This document shows positions 1 to 5,202 of a stretch of 5,202 nucleotides of DNA, piece by piece; the first letter of the stretch is position 1; each line of letters starts with the position of its first letter. The position numbers were made by a program, and so were the translations under genes. Origin of the DNA: an uncultured Planctomycetaceae bacterium (GTDB lineage: Bacteria; Planctomycetota; Planctomycetia; Pirellulales; Pirellulaceae); assembly GCA_903921945.1 (NCBI GenBank), contig CAIXSC010000525.1, forward strand, positions 1 through 5,202, written 5' to 3'. The notes under the pieces are model-generated. The model searched no databases. It was not told the DNA's origin and saw nothing but the letters and a program-made list of their open reading frames with translations.

Positions 1-3000
1 GCTTCGTTGATGTCCAATCGCAGATCGGTCGCGGTCCGCTGCGCAACGATGGAGTCATCCGAGTCGTTCTGGAACTGGGAATACTGCATGTCCAGAACCA
101 AGTGGTATTTGAAGTCAGCCACCGGTGTATTCACCGTTTCGATACTCCGGTAACTGACGATCTGCTCCGTCTCCGGAGACAGGAAGCGGTAGAACCCAGC
201 GCCCGGCGCGTCGCCGAGCGTCAAGATCGCGTTGCCATTGGCCACTTCCGACAAATCAAAATTCAGCGTGTCTCCGGGGACGGTCGGATAGCTGGGCGCC
301 GCTCCATTCAGCGAGATCGTGGCTCCCGCCTGCGGCTTCAGATCAAAACGATCGTCGTTCGCGCCGCCAGTGACCGTCATTCCGCCCGGAGCCACGAACA
401 CCGGATCGCTGGTCGGCGTGTCAAAGTCGACGATGCCGCCCTCCATGGTGTCGTCGTCCACGCCGATTTGCCCCGCGCCATTGTCGATGTTCACGACGAT
501 CGTCGTGGAAGCCGTGATGGTCGACGCCGCGCCAGCGGTCACCGCGTCGCCCGCATTGAGCGTCACCGAGCCACCTGTTGCCGTAATCGAGACACCGCTG
601 GCAATCGCCAGAATATCGCCAGTTGCCGTCGCACCGGTTTCCCGCACCTGTAAGGTCGCCGCCCCGCCCGCCATTACGTTCTCATTCACGCTCAAGGTGC
701 CGAAGGAACGGATGTCGATCGACCCCGTCGCCGAAACCCCCGTCATGCCTGACAGGACTCCACCCAGCGTCATCGCGCTCGCGTCGCTCGAGAACACTCC
801 GCCTCCAGTCGCCGACGCCTCAAAATCCACAACATCCGTATCGATGAGGCTCGTAGACTGCCCGACCGCGCCCGCCAAAGTGGTAACCGCGAACGCGAGT
901 GCCGTCACGTCAACGCTCGTATCATCGTCAAACAAGCCCCCGGATTCGCCCAACAGCAAAACGGTCCCCGTACCGGCATTTAGCGCGAAACGCGTCAGTC
1001 CGTTGGATTCGCGAACAAACTGATGGCCATTGCCATCGCTGGTCGTGATCGTCAGGTCCGTGACGCTTGTCTGAAGGGCATTGCCGATCGCCGTGTCGGT
1101 GTCGCCCACGGCGCCGCTCGTCACGGTAATCGCTACCGTTCCGCCCGTCACGTCCACCCCGTTGTCGGCACTCAGCAAGTCGCCAGGCGCCACCAGTAAC
1201 AATTCGATGCCACCCGTGAGCGCGTTCAGATTCAGTTCCGCAAGTCCGTCCGCTTCACGGATGAACTGATTGCCGCTGGCGCCACTCGTCGACACGCTTA
1301 AACTCGAAACATTCGTTTCAATGGCCTCTCCTGCCGCTGTGCTGGTGGCCCCAAACGCGCCGTTCGCCACGGTGATGGTCGCCGCGGTGGCCGTGATATC
1401 GTCCGCCGAATCGCTGCTCAGCACATCGCCGCTACCGACCGTCGCCAGATTCACATTGCCGCTGCCAGCATTTAACAGAATCTCGCTCAATCCGCTCGAC
1501 TCGCGGATAAACTGATCGCGGTTGCCACCACTGGTCGTGACACTCAAGTTGGTGACATTGGTCTCGATCGCAGCGCCGGCGGCCGTGCTCGAGGCGCCGA
1601 ACGCGCCATTGGCCAAAGTCATCGTCGCCGTAGTGGCCGTGATGTCGACCTCACCGTCAATACTGAGAACATCCCCCGCTCCAACCGTGACGAAGTCAAC
1701 ATCACCGGTGCCGGCATTGAGCAAGAGTTCGCTCAGCCCGCTCGACTCGCGGATAAATTGATTGCCGTTGCCTCCGCTCGTCGTCACACTCAAATTGGTG
1801 ACATTCGTTTCGATCGCCGCGCCGGCGTCAGTGCTCGTGGCCCCGAAAGCGCCATCAGCCAAGGTAAGCGTCGCCGTAGTCGCGATGATGTCAACCGCTG
1901 AATCGCCACTCAGCACATCGCCAATCGCGGCGGTGGCGAAACTCAAATTGCCGGCACCCGCGTCAAACAAGATCTCGCTCAACCCGCTCGACTCGCGAAT
2001 GAACTGATTGCCGTTGCCACCACTCGTCGTCACGCTCAGGTTCGTAACATTTGTTTGAATGGCGTTACCGGCACTCGTGTTCGACGATCCAAACGCGCCG
2101 TTGGCGATGGTAATCGTGGCGGTTGTCGCCACAATGTCCACGGCGTTATCGCTGCTGAACACACTTCCGGCGCCCGCTGTCTGGAGCTGAACGTTGTTCG
2201 TCCCGGCATCCAGGAACAGCTCCGCCAGGCTGTTGGATTCCAGGATGAACTGATCGCCGCCTGTTCCCGTCGACATTACGGTGAGGTTCGAGACGTTCGT
2301 TTGAATCGCATTCCCGACGGTTGTGTCCGTCGAGCCGAACGAACCGCTGATCACTGTGATCGTGGCCGATGCCGCCGTGATGTCCACCAACGTATCGCCG
2401 CTAAGCACATTGCCAGTCGACGATTGTAGAGCGATCGCGCCTGTGCCGGCGTTCAGATTCAAGTCATCAAGCCCGTCCGTCTCCAAGATGAACTGATCGC
2501 CGTTACCTCCACTCGTCGTGACCGTCAGGCTCGAAACGGTCGTCTCGATCGCGTTGCCGGCCGTGGTGCTCACGGCGCCGAAAACACCATTCGAAACCGT
2601 GATCGCCGCGGAATCCGCCGCAATGTCCACTTCCGCGTCGCCACTAAGAATGTTGCCGGTTGTTGATTGCAAAGTGATCGAACCAGTTCCAGCGCTCAAA
2701 TTCAACTCGCTCAACCCGTCGGTTTCGAGGATGAATTGATCGCCATTGGCGCCGGTCGTTGCCACGGTAAGGTTGGAAACCGTGGTCTGGATCGCGTTTC
2801 CGGCCGGGGTGCCCACGGCACCAAATACGCCATCGCTAACCGTGATCGTCGCCGAACCAGCAGCGATATCGACTTCCGTATCGGTGCTGAGAATGCCTCC
2901 CGTTCCCACGGTCAGCAACTGGATCGCTCCTGTTCCGGCGGCAAGATTCAAGTCCGAGAGGCCATCCGATTCGCGAATGAATTGATTGCCGCTGCCACCA

Positions 3001-5202
3001 CTGGTGGAGACGCTCAAGCTGGAGACATTCGTTTCAATCGCCGCTCCCGCGTCAGTGCTCGTCGAACCAAATGCTCCGTTCGCGATGGTGATTGTCGCAA
3101 CGGTGGCCGTGATATCCACCGCCGAGTCGCTACTCAGGACATCGCCAATTCCAGCCGTGGCGAGATTCACGTTGCCGGCGCCGGCATCGAACAGGATCTC
3201 GCTAAGTCCGCTCGATTCGCGAATGAATTGACTCCCGTTTCCGCCACTGGTCGTCACACTTAGGTTGGTGACATCCGTCTGAATCGCGGCGCCCACATTC
3301 GTGTTCGTTGACCCAAACGATCCGTCGATGACCGTTATCGTCGCGGTCGTTGCCACAATGTCAGAAGCCGAGTCGTTACTCAGTACATTGCCCGTCGTCG
3401 TGGTGGCAAGTTGGACGTTGTTGCTGCCGGCATTCAGGCCAATATCCGTCAGACCGTCGGTCTCCAGAATGAATTGGTCGCCGCCTGTGCCCGTCGATGT
3501 GACATTCAAGATCGACACGCTGGTCTGAATCGCATTGCCAGACGTGGTCTCCGTGGCGCCGAACGAACCGTTGGCGACCGTAATCGTCGCCGACCCGGCC
3601 GTGATATCGATGGACGTGTCCGGGCTCAAAACACTTCCAGATCCCACTGTCTCCAATTGGATCGAATTCGCACCAGCCGTCAAACTAAACTCCGCAAGGC
3701 CATCCGTTTCGCGAATGAATTGGTTGCCGTTTGCGCCAACCGTCGTCACAGTCAGATCCGAGACATTGGTCTCGATGGCGGCTCCAGCCGCCGTGCTCGT
3801 GGAACCAAACGCTCCGCTCGAAACCGTGATGACTGCCGTCGCCGCCGTGATATCCACGCCCTGATCGCTACTTAAGATGCTAGCCGTGGTCGATTGCAAA
3901 GCGATCGAACCGGTTCCAGCATTCAAGTTCAACTCATTCAGGCCATCCGATTCAAGAATGAACTGATTGCCATTTCCGCCGGTTGTTAACACCGTAAGAT
4001 TCGCGACTGTCGTTTCAATCGCATTGCCCGCCGTTGTGCCCGTGGCCCCGAATGCACCATTGAGAATCGTCATTGTCGCTGTCGCGGCGATGAGATCGAC
4101 CGCCGAGTCGCCGCTCAACACATCGCCGGCGGCCGCCGTCGCGAAACTAATGGCCCCTGACCCGGCGTTCAGCAGCAGGTCTGTCAGCCCGTCGGATTCG
4201 CGGATGAATTGATCGCGATTCGCATTGCTGGTCGTCACGGCAAGCACATCGACATTGGTCTCGATCGCCTGCCCGTCACTTGTGCTGGTCGACCCAAAGG
4301 TTCCGTTGGCGACCGTGATCGACGCCGAAGCAGCCACAATGTCGATCGCTGAATCCAAACTCAGAATGTTTCCCGCGGAGACGGTCTCGAGCGAGATCGA
4401 GCCTGCCCCTGCCGCAAGACTCAGCTCAGCCAAGCCATCCGACTCGCGGATAAACTGATTGCCATCCCCGCCACTCGTCGTGATGCTCAAATGGACGACC
4501 GTCGTTTCGATTGCGTTACCGGCATTGGTGCTCGTACTGCCGAAATTCCCGTCAGTCACCGTCACCGTCAATGTGCCGGCAATGATATCGACACTTGAAT
4601 CCGTGCTCAGAATACTACCCGTCGCGACAGCCAGTAGGTCGATCGAACCGCTACCCGCGTTCAAGCTAAGCTCCGCCAGTCCATTTGACTCGCGAATGAA
4701 CTGATTGCCATTTCCACCGCTCGTGGAAACCGTCAAGTCCAAGACATCGGTTTCAATCGCCGCACCATCCGCGGTGCTCGTCGCGCCGAATGCGCCGTTG
4801 AACACCGTGATCGATGCCGCCCCAGCTGTAATGTCAATCGCCGTGTCGGCGCTGAGCACATTTCCCGCCCCAGCCGTCGCCAGATTCACGTTGGCACCAC
4901 CCGCATCCAACAGAATCTCGCTCAATCCATTCGATTCACGGATGAATTGATCGCCGTTCCCGCCACTTGTCGTGACGCTCAGGTTGGTGACGTTCGTTTC
5001 AATCGCCGCGCCAGCGGAAGTGCTCGTGGCCCCGAAGGCGCCGTCGGCCACCGTGATCGTCGCCGTCGTCGCGAGGATGTCGACCGCCGAGTCAGCGCTC
5101 AGAATCGCACCCGTGCCAATCGTGGCCACTTCCACATTGCCGGTTCCCGCATCGAACAGAATCTCGTTCAGTCCGTCCGACTCAAGGATGAACTGGCTGC
5201 CA
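1..5202 (-). CDS. Internal fragment of a giant beta-strand-repeat surface or secreted protein (both ends missing)
   Basis: One minus-strand frame, full codons from 5201 down to 3, stays open for 1,733 codons; the start and stop lie outside the window. In protein order it contains 17 regular 81-82-residue repeats (residues 3-1393), one eroded repeat (to residue 1468), a repeat-poor beta-rich stretch (1469-1611) and a distinct module from 1612 to the edge. Substitutions among repeats fall mostly at third positions (for example Gln-Phe-Ile as cag-ttc-atc, caa-ttc-att or cag-ttt-atc), and length changes are whole codons, which fixes strand and frame. There is no cysteine or tryptophan, and lysine and tyrosine occur only in the last ~125 residues. 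Gly, Ala, Thr, Ser, Asn, Asp and beta-branched residues dominate, as in extracellular beta-helix proteins such as the filamentous-haemagglutinin type. I infer an exported adhesin-like or structural protein, perhaps from a planctomycete. No catalytic motif, signal peptide, membrane segment or anchor is visible, so export is inferred. The family name is not recognised with certainty. Confidence 0.9.
3..368 (-). other. C-terminal-side module with GGANDDRFDL motif, cut by the window edge (part of the same CDS)
   Basis: The module opens with GGANDDRFDL (339-368), followed by an ISLNGAAPSYPTVPGDTLNF segment, a TLGDAPGAGFYRF strand, SYRSIETVN, and LVLDMQYSQFQNDSDD near 50-104, then TATDLRLDINEA at the edge. 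It holds all the lysines and tyrosines of the fragment, so its composition differs sharply from the repeats. GG.NDDxF is reminiscent of RTX-like calcium-binding nonapeptides, but only one imperfect copy is present, so calcium binding is not claimed. From memory, similar strings (PGDTLN, SIE.V, LVLDM.xS.FxN) occur in very large planctomycete proteins, where such modules recur after beta-repeat stretches. This is the main, tentative, basis for the organism guess. More of the protein continues beyond base 1. Confidence 0.55.
369..797 (-). other. Beta-rich linker or continued solenoid after the array (part of the same CDS)
   Basis: These ~143 residues follow the array without the QFI anchor. They keep short alternating strands separated by Gly/Asp/Asn turns: TGSIDIRSFGTLSVNENV, then GDILAIASGVSITATGGSV, TLNAGDAVTAGAASTITA and TIVVNIDNGAG. 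The pattern of 'GxVxLNAGDxVxxxAxSTITA' resembles rungs of haemagglutinin-type beta-helices, so the solenoid probably continues with a different, less regular sequence. A more acidic, Pro-containing stretch (VDDDTMEGG, DFDTPTSDPVF) leads into the next module. There is no start codon context or frame break, so it is a domain region and not a separate gene. Confidence 0.6.
798..1022 (-). repeat. Eroded terminal repeat (unit 18, 75 residues)
   Basis: The last recognisable unit opens QFVRESNGLTRFALNAGTG, which aligns with the consensus start. It then diverges: the strand after position 20 is LLLGESGGLFDDD, the GxFG turn becomes GAVG, the AG.AIET segment is reduced to LIDTD, and the unit closes with FEASATGGG and no following QFI. 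It is seven residues shorter than the standard unit. Unit 17 (1023-1268) is also atypical, with LTGGIELLLVAPGD, GAVG and ALQT in place of the usual residues, so divergence grows towards the C-terminal edge of the array. Terminal capping repeats of solenoids commonly diverge in this way; a capping role is an inference. Confidence 0.8.
1761..2984 (-). repeat. Five-unit higher-order block, copy B (units 10-14)
   Basis: Units 10 to 14 (408 residues, 1,224 bp) lie directly downstream of copy A in the reading direction and match it unit for unit. The one-codon length difference comes from unit 12, which is 81 residues where its partner unit 7 has 82. Units 11 and 12 are close to each other (LQSTTGNILSGD and LQSSTGNVLSGD), so unit 12 may have taken its first half from unit 11. 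The STGTGGD loop between units 12 and 13 recurs only between units 7 and 8. The match is by reading the translation; no identity value was calculated. Confidence 0.7.
2985..4211 (-). repeat. Five-unit higher-order block, copy A (units 5-9)
   Basis: Units 5 to 9 (409 residues, 1,227 bp) pair in order with units 10 to 14. Shared marks are: unit 5 ends with an AGNAIETTVANLTVLTT-type segment (unit 10: AGNAIQTTVSNLTVATT); unit 6 is one residue short and carries LQSTT; unit 7 ends in STGTGGD; unit 8 opens QFILE and carries NNVQL and an AIQT segment; unit 9 opens QFIRESSGLSEILFDAGAGN and has STDAGAAIETNV. The first half of unit 7 departs from its partner: it opens QFIRE, carries LETVGSGSVLSPD and has the full 82 residues. 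This suggests later partial replacement. Confidence 0.7.

Larger units (their letters stand above)
1023..5195 (-). repeat. Tandem array of 17 units, 82 (or 81) residues each
   Basis: Taking the Gln of the QFI motif as the first residue, units begin (high coordinate) at 5195, 4949, 4703, 4457, 4211, 3965, 3722, 3476, 3230, 2984, 2738, 2495, 2252, 2006, 1760, 1514 and 1268. Fourteen are 246 bp and three (starting 3965, 2738, 2495) are 243 bp. The unit reads, in pieces: QFIRESDGLSELNLNAG, then a short strand ending in VLS.DSAVDITA, then TATITVANGAFG.TST, then AG.AIETNVTNLSVTTSGG and a loop such as NGN or NGD. Strongly kept positions are QFI, the Glu after [R/L], GL at residues 8-9, AG at 16-17, LS near 32, D at 35 and 39, and the GxFG turn. 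About four strand-turn rungs of ~20 residues fit in one unit, as expected for a parallel beta-helix; the fold is inferred, not seen. Copies are diverged in DNA, so this is an old array kept in register by selection. Confidence 0.95.

Noticed and set aside
339..368. GGANDDRFDL as an RTX calcium-binding repeat.
   Set aside because: Only one imperfect copy is present; the tandem GGxGxDxUx nonapeptides needed for a beta-roll are absent in the window. It is kept only as a resemblance.
102..4950. Many plus-strand open frames of about 60-230 codons, several starting and ending at a regular ~246-bp spacing and looking like a family of similar small proteins.
   Set aside because: They are antisense shadows of the minus-strand repeat. 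The regular starts and stops come from the reverse complement of the QFI motif codons (atgaactga-type strings). They overlap fully with a 1,733-codon open frame and lack ribosome-binding-site context or plausible protein features.
1023..5195. Regularly spaced repeats as a possible CRISPR or other non-coding array.
   Set aside because: The period is ~246 bp, there is no short identical repeat with unique spacers, and the repeats differ mostly at synonymous sites in one frame, so they are coding repeats.
1..5202. Possibility of several genes, a hidden promoter or terminator, or a mobile element within the window.
   Set aside because: The minus-strand frame is unbroken from edge to edge, with no intergenic gap. 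I saw no inverted-repeat ends, transposase motifs or T-run hairpins.

Overview
The whole window lies inside one very large protein-coding gene read on the minus strand. A single frame (codons from base 5201 down to base 3) is open for all 1,733 codons. There is no stop and neither end of the gene is present, so this is an internal fragment of a protein of more than 1,733 residues. I see no second gene, RNA gene, promoter, terminator or mobile element.

Region by region, in protein order (right to left on the given strand): (1) bases 1023-5195 encode 17 tandem units of 82 residues (14 units, 246 bp) or 81 residues (3 units, 243 bp). Each opens with a QFI[R/L]E[S/T]-type motif and has the alternating, Gly/Asn/Asp/Thr-rich pattern of a secreted parallel beta-helix. 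(2) Bases 798-1022 are an 18th, eroded unit. (3) Bases 369-797 encode a further beta-strand-rich stretch without the QFI anchor. (4) Bases 3-368 encode a different module, with a GGANDDRFDL motif, an aromatic- and charge-richer segment and an LVLDMQYSQFQND segment, which runs off the left edge.

Inside the array there is a higher-order pattern: units 5-9 and units 10-14 match one another position by position, so a five-unit block of about 1.2 kb appears to have been duplicated. Copies differ by many synonymous changes and by whole-codon indels only. This supports minus-strand coding under selection for the protein rather than a recent DNA-level expansion.

Organism: base composition is moderately GC-rich (50-57% on the two lines I counted). 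The style of the protein, with giant cysteine-free beta-strand repeats followed by a GG.NDDxF / PGDTLNxDL / SIE.V / LVLDM module, recalls the very large secreted or surface proteins of Planctomycetota. That assignment is from memory of the family style and is tentative. The likely role is an extracellular or cell-surface structural or adhesin-like protein; no enzymatic function can be read. I do not find a new multi-gene system here. The points of interest are the architecture and evolution of the repeat array.
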